Assembly (NCBI GenBank): GCA_949299115.1
Contig: CASFZH010000002.1
Coordinates: forward strand, 100,236 to 164,235
From: an uncultured Helicobacter sp.
GTDB lineage: Bacteria > Campylobacterota > Campylobacteria > Campylobacterales > Helicobacteraceae
DNA: 64,000 nt
Direction: 5' to 3'
Made by a program: the position numbers and the translations under genes. The notes under the pieces are model-generated. The model did no database searches. It was not told the DNA's origin and saw nothing but the letters and a program-made list of their open reading frames with translations. Shown here piece by piece: positions 30,408-40,176 of the stretch (position 1 is the first letter of the stretch; each line of letters opens with the position of its first letter).

Positions 30408-31826
30408 ATGATACGTAATAAAACAAAATTACAAGATAAGATTATTCATTTTGTTAACAATATTCCAACACCATCCTATATTTTATGTCATGAATCTTTA
30501 GTATATAATCTCCAGTTACTTGCTTATGTTGCACAAGAAAGTGGGGCTAAAATTTTAGTTGCACTAAAAGGGTACAGTTTTTGGCGAGAATTTAATGATA
30601 TAAGAAAATTTTTACATGGAGCTACTTGTAGTGGTGTTTATGAAGCACGATTAGCATACGAAGAAATAGCATGTTATCCCACAACAAGTAACTACAATAA
30701 AAAAAATAACCAGATTCCATACCAATTACAAAATAAAAAAAACCGTAAAGAAATTTGTGTCTTTTCTCCAGCCTACAAAGAATCGCAAATACAAGAAATT
30801 TTACAATATGCAACACACATTATTTTTAACTCTTTTGGTCAATGGGAAAAGTATAAACCATTAATTGATAAAAAAAATGAAGAATTAGCAAAATATTATG
30901 ATACATATCGTACTAACTGCAATAACAGTAGTGATATTCCAAAAATAGAGATTGGATTGCGAATAAATCCCCTTTATAGCGAAGTAGAGCCGCCAATTTA
31001 TAATCCCTGCATCCCCAAAAGTCGTTTGGGTATCATTCCAAATGAATTTCACAAAACAATAGAAACTCTTGCAAAAAAATATGGATACGTTACCCCTTTT
31101 GATTTTTTTCAAAAGAATTTTAACGGATTACATTTTCATACACATTGCGAACAAGATTCTGCTGCCTTAGAGCGTACATTGACACATGTCATTAAACATT
31201 TTGATTCTTATATACAATTATCTAAATGGATAAATTTTGGTGGAGGACATCATATTACTAAAGAAGGCTATGATTATAAACTCCTTATTGCTCTTGTTAA
31301 GAATTTTCGAAAACATTATAATAATATTGAGGTTTTCTTAGAGCCAGGTGAAGCAGTTGGATGGCAAACTGGAGATTTAATAGGTGAAGTAGTAGATATT
31401 ATTTACAATAATGGTAATGTTGCGATTCTTGATATTAGTGCAAGTTGCCATATGCCAGACTGTCTTGAGATGCCATATCGTCCAGAATGCTATAAAATTT
31501 CAAAAAAAATACAACATACAACTTGCATTCAAAATGGCACAACATCTGAATGGTATATAGAACATGATTTGGGAGAACATAAGGGAGCATATCAATATCG
31601 TTTCGGTGGTCCAACTTGCCTTGCAGGAGATGTAATTGGAGATTATAGCTTTAATACACCGCTACAAATTGGAGACAAAATTGCATTTTGTGATATGATG
31701 CACTATACTATTGTAAAGAATACAACATTTAATGGAATTGAATTACCAAGTTTGTGCGTAGTAAAAAATAATACAATTAATCTTTTGAAACAATTTGATT
31801 ACTTGGACTTTAAAGAGCGTAATTGA
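30408..31826 (+). CDS. nspC: Carboxynorspermidine decarboxylase
   Basis: NspC is a PLP-dependent fold III decarboxylase that makes norspermidine or spermidine from the carboxylated precursor. The PLP lysine lies in VALKGYSFW, and GLHFHTHCEQD, WINFGGGHHIT, EPGEAVGWQTG and the GPTCLAGD cysteine motif of the partner active site are all present. At 472 residues it is longer than the usual 380-405; two extra Asn/Lys-rich segments (about residues 95-112 and 165-185) account for this. Cotranscribed with cheV, from which it is separated by 15 bases. Confidence 0.95.
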   Translation: MIRNKTKLQDKIIHFVNNIPTPSYILCHESLVYNLQLLAYVAQESGAKILVALKGYSFWREFNDIRKFLHGATCSGVYEARLAYEEIACYPTTSNYNKKNNQIPYQLQNKKNRKEICVFSPAYKESQIQEILQYATHIIFNSFGQWEKYKPLIDKKNEELAKYYDTYRTNCNNSSDIPKIEIGLRINPLYSEVEPPIYNPCIPKSRLGIIPNEFHKTIETLAKKYGYVTPFDFFQKNFNGLHFHTHCEQDSAALERTLTHVIKHFDSYIQLSKWINFGGGHHITKEGYDYKLLIALVKNFRKHYNNIEVFLEPGEAVGWQTGDLIGEVVDIIYNNGNVAILDISASCHMPDCLEMPYRPECYKISKKIQHTTCIQNGTTSEWYIEHDLGEHKGAYQYRFGGPTCLAGDVIGDYSFNTPLQIGDKIAFCDMMHYTIVKNTTFNGIELPSLCVVKNNTINLLKQFDYLDFKERN

Positions 31827-31981
31827 TGTAACTAATTCATATTTAATGCTTACCTAAGCCTTAATATTATATAAACTAACTCATAAAGGTATTCTGAATA
31901 CATTTAAAAATCACAATTTAATCTATAATGCCCCATCTTTTCAAAAAATGTATACTATGTAATCACGAAACGGAGACCAAA

Positions 31982-33109
31982 ATGCAAAAAGCTCAAAAAA
32001 TTTATCTATCGCAATACGAATCAGAAGATATTCACCTTAGTGCCTATAATTTTACACTGCCACAAGAATTAATTGCAACATTTCCGACATACCCAAAAGA
32101 AAATGCAAAACTTTTGGTATATCAAAATGGCAATGTCATACACACAACTTTTGCATATTTATTCAATTTTATTCCAAAAAATTATTTAATTGTCCTCAAT
32201 AATACAAAAGTTCTTAAAGCACGCTTTTTTGCTCGAAAAATACAATACACCAATAATTTTACTACATCTTACAATGACAAGGAACAAGAATTTCTTTATC
32301 ATAAACCCCTATCCAACAACAGACATCTTGTTCAAATACGAGGCAAAACACAGTTATTTGATTCTTTTATACTTACAACAAAAATACATTATATTATTAT
32401 ACAGATTTTGCATATCCATAAAAACGGTTTTAAAGAAGTATGCTTTTTTAATCTCTCAGACATACCATCACCACATCGCATACTGCAATATAATCCACTA
32501 AACAATCAGGAAGTGCTAAATATTTTGGAACAATACGGTATGATACCTTTGCCACCATATATTAAACGAAAAACAATGCAGCAAGATGAAATTGATTATC
32601 AAAGCATATTTGCAACAGCACAAGGTTCAATAGCTGCACCAACAGCGAGTCTACATTTTTCCAAATCCATGTTTAGTTATTTACAAGATCATTATCATCA
32701 TGTTTTTGTAACACTGCATATTGGTGCAGGAACATTTCAACCAGTTAGCACTCAAAATATTTTAGAACACACAATGCATACAGAATCATGTTGGATTCCA
32801 AAGGAAAGTGCACAATGCATTAATGAAACACAACATATTCTTTGCATTGGGACAACAGCCATGCGAAGTGTTGAGTGGTTTGTGCAAACACAACAAACAT
32901 CAGGTGAAAACAACATTTTTCTTAATCCATATAACCCACCAAAAAAAGTTACAGCATTGCTTACAAATTTTCACTTACCAAAATCAAGTCTCATCATGCT
33001 TGTAAGTAGTATGATTGGTCGACAAGAAACACTGCGAATATATAACGAAGCGATACAGAAACAATATAAATTTTACTCATACGGTGATGGTATGCTAATA
33101 CTTTTATAA
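31982..33109 (+). CDS. queA: S-adenosylmethionine:tRNA ribosyltransferase-isomerase
   Basis: QueA transfers and isomerises the ribosyl group of SAM onto 7-aminomethyl-7-deazaguanine in tRNA, the second-last step of queuosine synthesis. Family motifs seen are FTLPQELIATFP, LIVLNNTKVLKARF, IPLPPYIKR, the SIAAPTASLHF segment, HIGAGTFQPV, and the closing TNFHLPKSSLIMLV...YSYGDGMLIL. The ATG at 31982 is preceded by GGAG at a good distance; the frame is open 18 codons further upstream without such a site. Length is 375 residues. Confidence 0.95.
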   Translation: MQKAQKIYLSQYESEDIHLSAYNFTLPQELIATFPTYPKENAKLLVYQNGNVIHTTFAYLFNFIPKNYLIVLNNTKVLKARFFARKIQYTNNFTTSYNDKEQEFLYHKPLSNNRHLVQIRGKTQLFDSFILTTKIHYIIIQILHIHKNGFKEVCFFNLSDIPSPHRILQYNPLNNQEVLNILEQYGMIPLPPYIKRKTMQQDEIDYQSIFATAQGSIAAPTASLHFSKSMFSYLQDHYHHVFVTLHIGAGTFQPVSTQNILEHTMHTESCWIPKESAQCINETQHILCIGTTAMRSVEWFVQTQQTSGENNIFLNPYNPPKKVTALLTNFHLPKSSLIMLVSSMIGRQETLRIYNEAIQKQYKFYSYGDGMLILL

Positions 33110-33248
33110 ATCAATATCAATACACCTCAATACAATAAGATATAAATCTCATGGTAAAACTAAAAAATTTTTTATTTCAAGATAAGATTCATATTTTGAT
33201 GTTACAATTATACTGTGATTTGTTATATATTCATAAAAAGGCATAATA

Positions 33249-33716
33249 ATGAAAATCATAGAGGGCAATATTGCATTACAAGGTAATGAACGTATTGCAA
33301 TTTTATGCAGTCGTTTTAATAGCATGGTTACAGACAAACTCATTGAAGGGGCGAGAGATTCTTATTTGCGACATGGAGGACACGATGACAATCTCACTCT
33401 TATAAGAGTATCTGGTGCATTCGAATTACCATTTATGTTGGATAAAATTTTAGCAAGTGGAGACTACGATGGAGTATGTGTGTTGGGTGCGATTATAAGA
33501 GGAGGAACACCGCATTTTGATTATGTTGCTGCAGAATCAACTAAAGGTATTGCCAATGTAACACTAAAATATAGTGGTGCTGTGAGTTTTGGAATCTTAA
33601 CAACAGATAGCATAGAACAAGCTTTAGATAGAGCTGGATTAAAAGTTGGAAATAAGGGATTTGAGGCTATGTCTAGCCTCATTGAACTACTTGATGTATA
33701 CAGGCAGTTAGACTAA
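33249..33716 (+). CDS. ribH: 6,7-dimethyl-8-ribityllumazine synthase
   Basis: Lumazine synthase performs the penultimate step of riboflavin synthesis and usually assembles into capsids or pentamers. MKIIEGNIALQGNERIAILCSRFN, VSGAFELPFML, VLGAIIRGGTPHFDYV (with the catalytic histidine) and FGILTTDSIEQALDRAG are classic. Length 155. Its stop codon overlaps the nusB start (TAATG). Confidence 0.97.
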   Translation: MKIIEGNIALQGNERIAILCSRFNSMVTDKLIEGARDSYLRHGGHDDNLTLIRVSGAFELPFMLDKILASGDYDGVCVLGAIIRGGTPHFDYVAAESTKGIANVTLKYSGAVSFGILTTDSIEQALDRAGLKVGNKGFEAMSSLIELLDVYRQLD

Positions 33717-34426
33717 TGGCTACACGAATGCATGCAAGAGTAGCAGTAATTCAATTACTTTATGCAAAAGAATTAGGCAACGAAAAGATTTTGGAACAAG
33801 CTCAGGCATTTTTTGATGAGCGAAAAATACGTAATAAACAACAGCAATTTGCTTTATCGTTGTTGCATGGTGTATGTCAATATGAATACATCATTGTGCA
33901 AGTTATGAATGTTTTCTTAAAAACATGGGATATTGACCGACTTGGTGTTATTGAAAAAAATATTTTAAAACTTGGAATCTATGAACTTTTAGAAACCGAT
34001 ACAGAAGAAGCTATTGTTATTAATGAAGCTATTGAGCTTACAAAAATTTTTAATATTACAGATGCATTTCGCTTAATAAATGGTGTTCTTGATGCTGTTG
34101 CAAAAACAAGTGCTGACAAAATTGCAGATTTAATCCAATCATACAAGCACAATATCCCCATGCAATCCATTGGAATAAATACACAGCAAGTTACGCAATC
34201 ACGAACTCAAGATACTTCTCTTAATGCAATTGTTTTAAATAAGCAATCACAACAAACACATGCAGGTGATTCTGAGAATAAAAAGCTCAAGCTATATGAG
34301 CAAAAAAGTAATTCCAAGATACAAAAAAAATCAAAATTAAATAAACCAAGCAATAAAAAACCACGTAAATCTCCAAAAACCTCATCTATTAAAACAATAC
34401 AATACAATGATAAGGTTAACACATGA
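33716..34426 (+). CDS. nusB: Transcription antitermination factor NusB with a C-terminal extension
   Basis: NusB binds boxA RNA with NusE (ribosomal protein S10) in rRNA antitermination. Residues 1-140 cover the full all-helical NusB domain: RVAVIQLLYAKELG, then VIEKNILKLGIYELL and AIVINEAIELTKIF ending in FRLINGVLDAVAK. The chain then continues about 95 residues beyond the family's usual 135-145, as a low-complexity Ser/Gln/Lys tail with KKSKLNKPSNKKPRKS. The tail is basic and likely disordered. It is translationally coupled to ribH and to pyrF (four-base ATGA overlap). Confidence 0.93.
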   Translation: MATRMHARVAVIQLLYAKELGNEKILEQAQAFFDERKIRNKQQQFALSLLHGVCQYEYIIVQVMNVFLKTWDIDRLGVIEKNILKLGIYELLETDTEEAIVINEAIELTKIFNITDAFRLINGVLDAVAKTSADKIADLIQSYKHNIPMQSIGINTQQVTQSRTQDTSLNAIVLNKQSQQTHAGDSENKKLKLYEQKSNSKIQKKSKLNKPSNKKPRKSPKTSSIKTIQYNDKVNT

Positions 34427-35112
34427 AATTATGTATTGCACTTGATATGCCTACAAAACAACAAAATATTGCATTAGTCCATGAAATAAAATCTCATTTT
34501 CCACATGAAGAAATTTGGTTAAAAGTGGGATTGAGTAGCTTTATTCGTGATGGAAAAAATTTTATTTATAGTTTGCAAAATTTAGGTTTCAGAATCTTTT
34601 TAGACTTAAAGCTTTATGATATTCCAAACACCATGATTCATGCTATCAAAGAATGTCAGAATCTTGGCGTTGATATGATAACGATTCATGCAAGTTGTGG
34701 AATGGAAGCTATGAGAGAGATTATGCAATATAATGATAAAACAAGATTTTCTACCTCTATCATCGCAGTCAGTGCATTAACAAGCTTTGATAATAATGGA
34801 TTTCAACAAATCTACAATGTTCCGCTACAATATGGAATAAGACAGTTTGCAAAATTTATTTATCAATGCAATATTCATGGTCTTGTATGTTCAATACAGG
34901 ATTTGCCTATTGTCAAAGAGGTGTCAACATCTTTATTTACTGTTACACCGGGTATCCGTCTGCAAAAAAGTCAAGATGACCAAAAGCGAGTGGCTACTGT
35001 AAAGAAAGCCAAAAATCTTGGTAGTGATATGATTGTCATCGGGAGACCAATTTACAATGCTATCAATAAAAAAGAAATCATACAGCAAATTTTACTTGAC
35101 ATGCAATATTAA
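34423..35112 (+). CDS. pyrF: Orotidine 5'-phosphate decarboxylase
   Basis: PyrF forms UMP from OMP. The catalytic Lys-Asp-Lys-Asp array reads FLDLKLYDIPNT, the N-terminal aspartate lies in LCIALDMP, and the phosphate-binding end TPGIRL...GSDMIVIGRPIYNA is present. Length 229 is normal. Its ATG overlaps the nusB stop. It converges on the dihydroorotase-like gene 42 bases away. Confidence 0.97.
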   Translation: MKLCIALDMPTKQQNIALVHEIKSHFPHEEIWLKVGLSSFIRDGKNFIYSLQNLGFRIFLDLKLYDIPNTMIHAIKECQNLGVDMITIHASCGMEAMREIMQYNDKTRFSTSIIAVSALTSFDNNGFQQIYNVPLQYGIRQFAKFIYQCNIHGLVCSIQDLPIVKEVSTSLFTVTPGIRLQKSQDDQKRVATVKKAKNLGSDMIVIGRPIYNAINKKEIIQQILLDMQY

Positions 35113-35154
35113 ATATTATACTAAATTATATGCAAAATATTATAGAAATAATAA

Positions 35155-36393
35155 TCAAGATACTTCCCATATAGTACCATTGATTACTATACTTTGAATC
35201 TTTCCATATACTTCCATATCGTGATATAAACTCAATGGATTGTCAACTACAAATTTTTTTTCTAAATCTATAATCATAAAATCAGCATCTCTTCCTTCCT
35301 CAATCACTCCTTTGTTTAATTTCATCAAATTACTTGCATTGGTACTTACTAATTCCACAAGATAGGGCAATGAGATAATACTTTCTCTTACTAATAATGT
35401 ATAGGCAAGACTAAAAAAATGTTCTAAGCCCTCTACGCTCTCATTTGCAAATTCAAATACTTGTTCCTTAAATTGCTTAGATACCGCTTTTTGCATACTT
35501 GTCAAAAGTGATACCTTACCGTCTTGCAATCGTTTTACAAGTTTCTCTTTTTTGCTACGAGTAAGGAGTGGTGGGATGATTTTATAACGAGTGTCATAAT
35601 ATTTTATATTTTGTTCACTAAAAATCAAATGTGGTAGTCCAACTTGCGTATAAATATTTTTCTCATGACATACCATATCTAAACAATATGCAATATTCAT
35701 TGTCATAAGAATCACTTCAATATCCAAAAATTTTGCCATTTCTTTAATTTTTGCGACCTCCTTGATTTGTCCAATTGGAGTAATCATAGGCAATCCAAGT
35801 CCTCTTGCAAAACTACTTTCATATGCTACACCTTGTTCGATATTGGAATCAAATGGAAAAATACACACAGGAATATTTAGCATTTTAGCATATTGCATAG
35901 TTTGATAAAGATAATTAGAACCAACAGCTGAATTACTAAAGATAGCACGTGCATATTCATGCAATCCATATAAAGTATCAATATCATTGAGTCTATTATT
36001 AGAATCTACACTAGCAATCAACGGATATACATTGACTTTTTCAACATTATCAATACTTTGTATAAGAGCATTCATGGCTTCATTATCAATACTTGGTTGC
36101 GTATATGGATTAAGAAAAAAAGTCGAAACACCACCTTTTAAAGCTTTTTTCGCAAGTGTGTGGATTGCCTTTGCGTTGAGTTTCCGATCTAAAGGAAAAA
36201 TATTAATATCAATACAAGACGGTAAAATAGTGCAATTATAGCAATCAACTTCATCATATATTGCAAATTGTTTGCTATAACTTTCTACTTCATCAAATGA
36301 TAGAATCTTAACAATTTTTTTATTCTCTACACATACAATTTTATCTACAAGTTTACCACGATACAACACTTTTGCATTTTTAAAAAAAGTCAT
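35155..36393 (-). CDS. Dihydroorotase-like amidohydrolase lacking metal ligands
   Basis: This 412-residue protein has the fold pattern of class I dihydroorotase (N-terminal beta sandwich, GGVSTFFLNPYTQPSID for GGxTTxxxMPNTxP, and a closing GVIEEGRDADFMIIDL). The metal-binding HxH is replaced by INIFPL, and the catalytic DHAPH region by TSMQKAV. It therefore resembles the non-catalytic PyrC' (PyrX) partner of aspartate transcarbamoylase. Start at 36393 has AAGG before it. pyrB is not in the window. Interpretation: structural or regulatory subunit. Confidence 0.75.
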   Translation of the reverse strand: MTFFKNAKVLYRGKLVDKIVCVENKKIVKILSFDEVESYSKQFAIYDEVDCYNCTILPSCIDINIFPLDRKLNAKAIHTLAKKALKGGVSTFFLNPYTQPSIDNEAMNALIQSIDNVEKVNVYPLIASVDSNNRLNDIDTLYGLHEYARAIFSNSAVGSNYLYQTMQYAKMLNIPVCIFPFDSNIEQGVAYESSFARGLGLPMITPIGQIKEVAKIKEMAKFLDIEVILMTMNIAYCLDMVCHEKNIYTQVGLPHLIFSEQNIKYYDTRYKIIPPLLTRSKKEKLVKRLQDGKVSLLTSMQKAVSKQFKEQVFEFANESVEGLEHFFSLAYTLLVRESIISLPYLVELVSTNASNLMKLNKGVIEEGRDADFMIIDLEKKFVVDNPLSLYHDMEVYGKIQSIVINGTIWEVS

Positions 36394-36528
36394 ATACACC
36401 CTTATTCCACATAAATATATGCATTTATTATAACACATAATACATAGAATACTATGACAACATAATACAATTTTACAACATGTACTTTAAAAATATATAG
36501 AATTTCAAAGATATTGTTACATGAAGTG

Positions 36529-36536
36529 GATATAAT
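36529..36536 (+). promoter_or_regulatory. -10 promoter element for the DUF3240-like gene
   Basis: A perfect TATAAT at 36531-36536, 35 bases before the start codon, with TG three bases ahead of it. The ribosome site AAGG lies seven bases before the ATG. Confidence 0.45.
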
Positions 36537-36571
36537 AATACTTCTTTAAAGATTCTAAAAAAGGCATAGAA

Positions 36572-36862
36572 ATGATAATGCTTGATATTTATATGCGTTT
36601 TGAAATCAAAGATAATGTTATTGATTTATTGTTGGCAAATGGATATGATGATTTTTTCTTTATTGAAGCAAAAAAGTATGCTGCAAAAAATATGCTTTTA
36701 AGCGATGAAGAACAAGTTAGTGGGCGGCAAAATTACGCGATTATTAAACTCTACTTAAATGACACTGCAGCAAGCATGGTAGCAAGCCTGATAAAAAATG
36801 AGTTTAGTGATGTGCGTGTTTTTGCCATCGAGTGTCAACCTCTAGCATTTTTTGGCATCTAA
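36572..36862 (+). CDS. DUF3240-like small protein
   Basis: This 96-residue protein has the ferredoxin-like/PII-like pattern of DUF3240: an N-terminal strand, EQVSGRQNYAIIKLYL (the conserved xVxGRQ motif) in the middle, and a closing strand VFAIECQPL. DUF3240 proteins often lie near metal efflux genes, but here the neighbours are the dihydroorotase-like gene (divergent) and ychF. Function unknown; assignment rests on the GRQ motif and length. Confidence 0.55.
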   Translation: MIMLDIYMRFEIKDNVIDLLLANGYDDFFFIEAKKYAAKNMLLSDEEQVSGRQNYAIIKLYLNDTAASMVASLIKNEFSDVRVFAIECQPLAFFGI

Positions 36863-37143
36863 TGTAATGTCTACATCATATTATCCCTTATAAATCCCAA
36901 GACAAAACACTAAGAATATGAGTTACGATTCAAAAATAAATCACACTATCTTAATAACAACAATCTCTTAAATCTCTATTATTTAGGTTTATTCCAAACG
37001 TGCAATTTTTATCATAATGTATTCTTCTATCTTAGAATACAATAGTATAATGCAATAAAAACAAGAAAATAAAGTTTATAAAATCCTCAATATTACTAAT
37101 TATCATGATATAAAAAGTACATTGCTTGTAATACAGAAACTTC

Positions 37144-38244
37144 TTATACATTGAATCTAAAATGCATGATATCCCCATCTTGCACAACATAGTCCTTACC
37201 CTCAATCCTCATAGCCCCTGCCTCTTTAGCTTTTTGTTCGCCACCATATTTAATAAAATCCTCATAACGTATCGTTTCTGCTCGGATAAAGCCTTTTTCA
37301 AAGTCTTTATGTATTACACCTGCAGCCACAGGGGCTGTATCGCCTTTATGAATCGTCCATGCACGCACTTCTTTAACCCCGGCAGTAAAATAGCTAATTA
37401 ATCCCAATTTCTCAAATCCGGTACGAATAATTTGTTCCAATCCACTTTGTTTAGCACCCAGTGATTCTAAAAATTCTCGTTTTTCATCATCTGCCATATC
37501 TATCATTTCCTCTTCAATTTTAGCACAAAGTTTAATAGCAATACTGTGATTTTTTATGGCATAGTCCCTTACTTTTTTTACATATTCATTATCATGGGCT
37601 AAATCACTTTCATTGACATTAGCACCATAAATAACCTCTTTATTAGTTAAAAAACGTAATTCTCTATTAAGCATATAAAATTCCTCACTATCACGTTTTG
37701 CAAACGTTTTGATAGGCTGATTAGATTCTAAATGTTGCAATATCTCTTGGGCTAAAAGCAGCATCGTGCTGCTACCCTTTTTCGCTTTATTTTCTTTTTG
37801 AATCTTCTCAATACGTTTTTGCAATGTAGTCATATCAGCAAAAAGCAATTCAAGTTCGATAATTTCTATATCAGAAATTGGGTCAATTCTCCCTTCTACA
37901 TGTGTAATATTAGAATCTTCAAAGCAACGTACAATATGTAATATCATATCAGATTCTTTAATATTTGCCAAAAATTGATTACCCAGTCCTTCACCTTTGC
38001 TAGCCCCCTTTACAAGCCCTGCTATATCAATAAATTCAATCATAGAATGCTGAATCCTTTGAGGATTCACAATTTTTGCTAACTCCTGTAATCTTATGTC
38101 AGGTACAGCAACAATAGCTTTATTGGGTTCAATAGTGCAAAAAGGGTAATTTGCCGCTTCTGCATTTTGTGTCTTCGTGAGAGCATTGAAAGTTGTAGAC
38201 TTGCCAACATTTGGAAGTCCAACTATACCAATTGATAAGCCCAT
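37144..38244 (-). CDS. ychF: Ribosome-binding ATPase YchF (OLA1 family)
   Basis: YchF is an Obg-family P-loop protein that prefers ATP and binds ribosomes. GLPNVGKST (G1), DIAGLVKGASKGEGLGNQFL (G3 region) and the altered G4 NVNE are typical, and the C-terminal TGS domain ends in GKDYVVQDGDIMHFRFNV. Length 366 is normal. The gene stands alone, downstream of a 300-base gap. Confidence 0.97.
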   Translation of the reverse strand: MGLSIGIVGLPNVGKSTTFNALTKTQNAEAANYPFCTIEPNKAIVAVPDIRLQELAKIVNPQRIQHSMIEFIDIAGLVKGASKGEGLGNQFLANIKESDMILHIVRCFEDSNITHVEGRIDPISDIEIIELELLFADMTTLQKRIEKIQKENKAKKGSSTMLLLAQEILQHLESNQPIKTFAKRDSEEFYMLNRELRFLTNKEVIYGANVNESDLAHDNEYVKKVRDYAIKNHSIAIKLCAKIEEEMIDMADDEKREFLESLGAKQSGLEQIIRTGFEKLGLISYFTAGVKEVRAWTIHKGDTAPVAAGVIHKDFEKGFIRAETIRYEDFIKYGGEQKAKEAGAMRIEGKDYVVQDGDIMHFRFNV

Positions 38245-38411
38245 AAATAATCCTTTGATACATAAATAGGAAAATATGCAATTATATCATAAATATTGAA
38301 GTGTTTGCTTGTAGAACAGAATTGGTCAAGAATAGAAAAACTCCATTTATAGCATTTTCAGAATCTGCAATAGTAATCAAACCTATAAAGCAAAGGTTTG
38401 CATTGATACAT

Positions 38412-38432
38412 TACATTTTTATTAAAAATGTA
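38412..38432 (-). terminator. Perfect AT hairpin downstream of the Rid-family gene
   Basis: TACATTTTT (38412-38420) is mirrored exactly by AAAAATGTA (38424-38432) with a 3-base loop. It lies about 110 bases past the end of the FAD oxidase/MFS/Rid operon on the minus strand and may end its transcript. Confidence 0.4.
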
Positions 38433-38543
38433 TCCCTATAGATTCTTGTATTTGCATAGAATCTCAATCTATTTATATTTGATTCTTTACAATATACGGA
38501 ATATTATAAAATGAATGTTATGTAGCTCTGTCAATACGACAAC

Positions 38544-38879
38544 TTATCTCGTATATCCAAAAGCTTGAATCTCTATTTTATAACCACTAACTAAAGTAGC
38601 CCCGACACAAGCACGTACTGGCTTTGGATAATCCTTGAGCCATTCCTCATACACTTCATTCATAGATTCAAAATCATTCATATCATTGAGCCAAATTTGG
38701 ATACGTGTGATGTGTGTCTTATCAGCCCCTACTCTTTGCAATAAATCATCAATTTTGTCTAAAGCCTCTTTCGTTTGAGCCCTTATCGTATCTTTTAAAC
38801 TGACTTGTCCAGCTGTCTCAAAAAACCCATTATAACTTATAATTTGCGACATTCTTTTATCTTCTAGCAATCGTCTCAT
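38544..38879 (-). CDS. Rid-family (RidA-like) protein, third gene of the oxidase operon
   Basis: This 111-residue protein belongs to the YjgF/YER057c/UK114 superfamily, whose best known members hydrolyse reactive enamines and imines released by amino acid metabolism. ETAGQVSLKD, IQIWLNDMNDFESMNEVYEEW and the closing RACVGATLVSGYKIEIQAFG are clear; the family's substrate-binding arginine is present in PVRACVGA. It diverges from the canonical RidA at 47430. Its ATG overlaps the transporter stop (ATGA) and AAGGAG lies before it, so the two are translationally coupled. Confidence 0.9.
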   Translation of the reverse strand: MRRLLEDKRMSQIISYNGFFETAGQVSLKDTIRAQTKEALDKIDDLLQRVGADKTHITRIQIWLNDMNDFESMNEVYEEWLKDYPKPVRACVGATLVSGYKIEIQAFGYTR

Positions 38880-40165
38880 ACATTCTCCTTATGTGTTGTT
38901 TCTGGTGCAAAAAAATGGCAAAATATTCCCGCTAAAAGCACAGTAGCAAAAACCACCCAAAGTGCCACAGCGGTAGAATATTCTTTGGTAATAAAAGGTA
39001 AAAAAAATGTTCCCAAAGCACCTGATATTCTCGATGATGCCACAACAAATCCTACTCCGGAGCCTCTTAACTTTGTAGGGAAAAGCTCCGGAGTATAAGC
39101 AAACTCTAGCACTCCAGCTCCTGCTAAAACGCAAGAAAATAAAGAAATTAAAGTGATTACCATAAATTGTGGGATATTGCTCCAAGCTGCTAATATGGCA
39201 CTAAGTATTGATAATATATAAAAACTTCCTATCACAAAACTTCTGCGACTGATTTTATTAATGATATAAAACCCTAATAATACCCCTACAAATAAAAATA
39301 AATTATAAATAATGCCTCCAAGATACGGATCCTCTACATTTAGGCTTGCTAAAATCACAGGTATAAAAGTAGAAATAGCAAAATAAGGCACAACTTGTGC
39401 TCCATAAAATACTGCCCCCACAGCTGTATTTCTAATATACTTTTTGTTAAAAAGTTCAAAATAGCTACCTTTTTCTTGTGTCTTATGCTCATGCAATAAA
39501 ACATTGCTACCAAAATATTTAGCAACAATAACTTTTGCTTTATCAACCTTGCCAACCTGCATAAGCCACAAGGGAGATGAAGGGACATTGATTCGCAAAA
39601 TAGCGACCAATAAAGCAGGAAATGCTGAACTCAAAAGTATCCACCTATATGCCTCATTACCAAAATATTGCATAAAAAATCCTACACAATATGCAAGAGA
39701 ATATCCAGCCACCCAGCCCACCATCATAGCAGAAAGTAATTTACCTCTAAATTTTTTAGGAGTAATTTCACTCACAAGTGAAATCCCAACAGCATAATCT
39801 GCACCTAAAGCAAAACCCAAAATAAGCCTCAGAATAAATAACTCCAAAGCAGAATCTGCAAAAAATTGCAATAAAGAGATGAATGCAAAAAGTGGCATAG
39901 TCCAAACAAAAATAGGCTTTCTGCCGATTCTATCTGCCACAAGCCCAGTGAGCAAAGATCCCAAAAATAACCCAAGCAAAGATGCCGCACCAATCGCCCC
40001 AAGCCACCATGTATTTAAACCTAAAGGTGTAGTGGCAAGAGCTAGGGCAATGCCTACAACTCCTAAGATATAGCCATCACAAAATTGCCCACCAATACCA
40101 CCAAAAGCTACCTTATAATGAATCTTGCTTAAAGGTAAGTCTTCAAAATATATTTTTTGTTGCAT
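38876..40165 (-). CDS. Major facilitator superfamily transporter
   Basis: This is a 12-helix transporter of 429 residues. The MFS signatures GLVADRIGRKPIF between helices 2 and 3, RLILGFALGADYAVGISLVSE in helix 4, and PSSPLWLMQVGKVDKA after helix 6 place it in the sugar-porter/NiaP/aromatic-acid branch of proton symporters. It lies 11 bases after the FAD oxidoreductase gene and overlaps the Rid gene, so it probably imports the substrate of that oxidase; an amine or amino-acid-like compound is my inference. Confidence 0.85.
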   Translation of the reverse strand: MQQKIYFEDLPLSKIHYKVAFGGIGGQFCDGYILGVVGIALALATTPLGLNTWWLGAIGAASLLGLFLGSLLTGLVADRIGRKPIFVWTMPLFAFISLLQFFADSALELFILRLILGFALGADYAVGISLVSEITPKKFRGKLLSAMMVGWVAGYSLAYCVGFFMQYFGNEAYRWILLSSAFPALLVAILRINVPSSPLWLMQVGKVDKAKVIVAKYFGSNVLLHEHKTQEKGSYFELFNKKYIRNTAVGAVFYGAQVVPYFAISTFIPVILASLNVEDPYLGGIIYNLFLFVGVLLGFYIINKISRRSFVIGSFYILSILSAILAAWSNIPQFMVITLISLFSCVLAGAGVLEFAYTPELFPTKLRGSGVGFVVASSRISGALGTFFLPFITKEYSTAVALWVVFATVLLAGIFCHFFAPETTHKENV

Positions 40166-40176
40166 AGTTACCCCCC

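Noticed and set aside
35987..36241. 84-codon plus-strand ORF within the dihydroorotase-like gene
   Set aside because: Shadow of the opposite-strand gene with no ribosome site.
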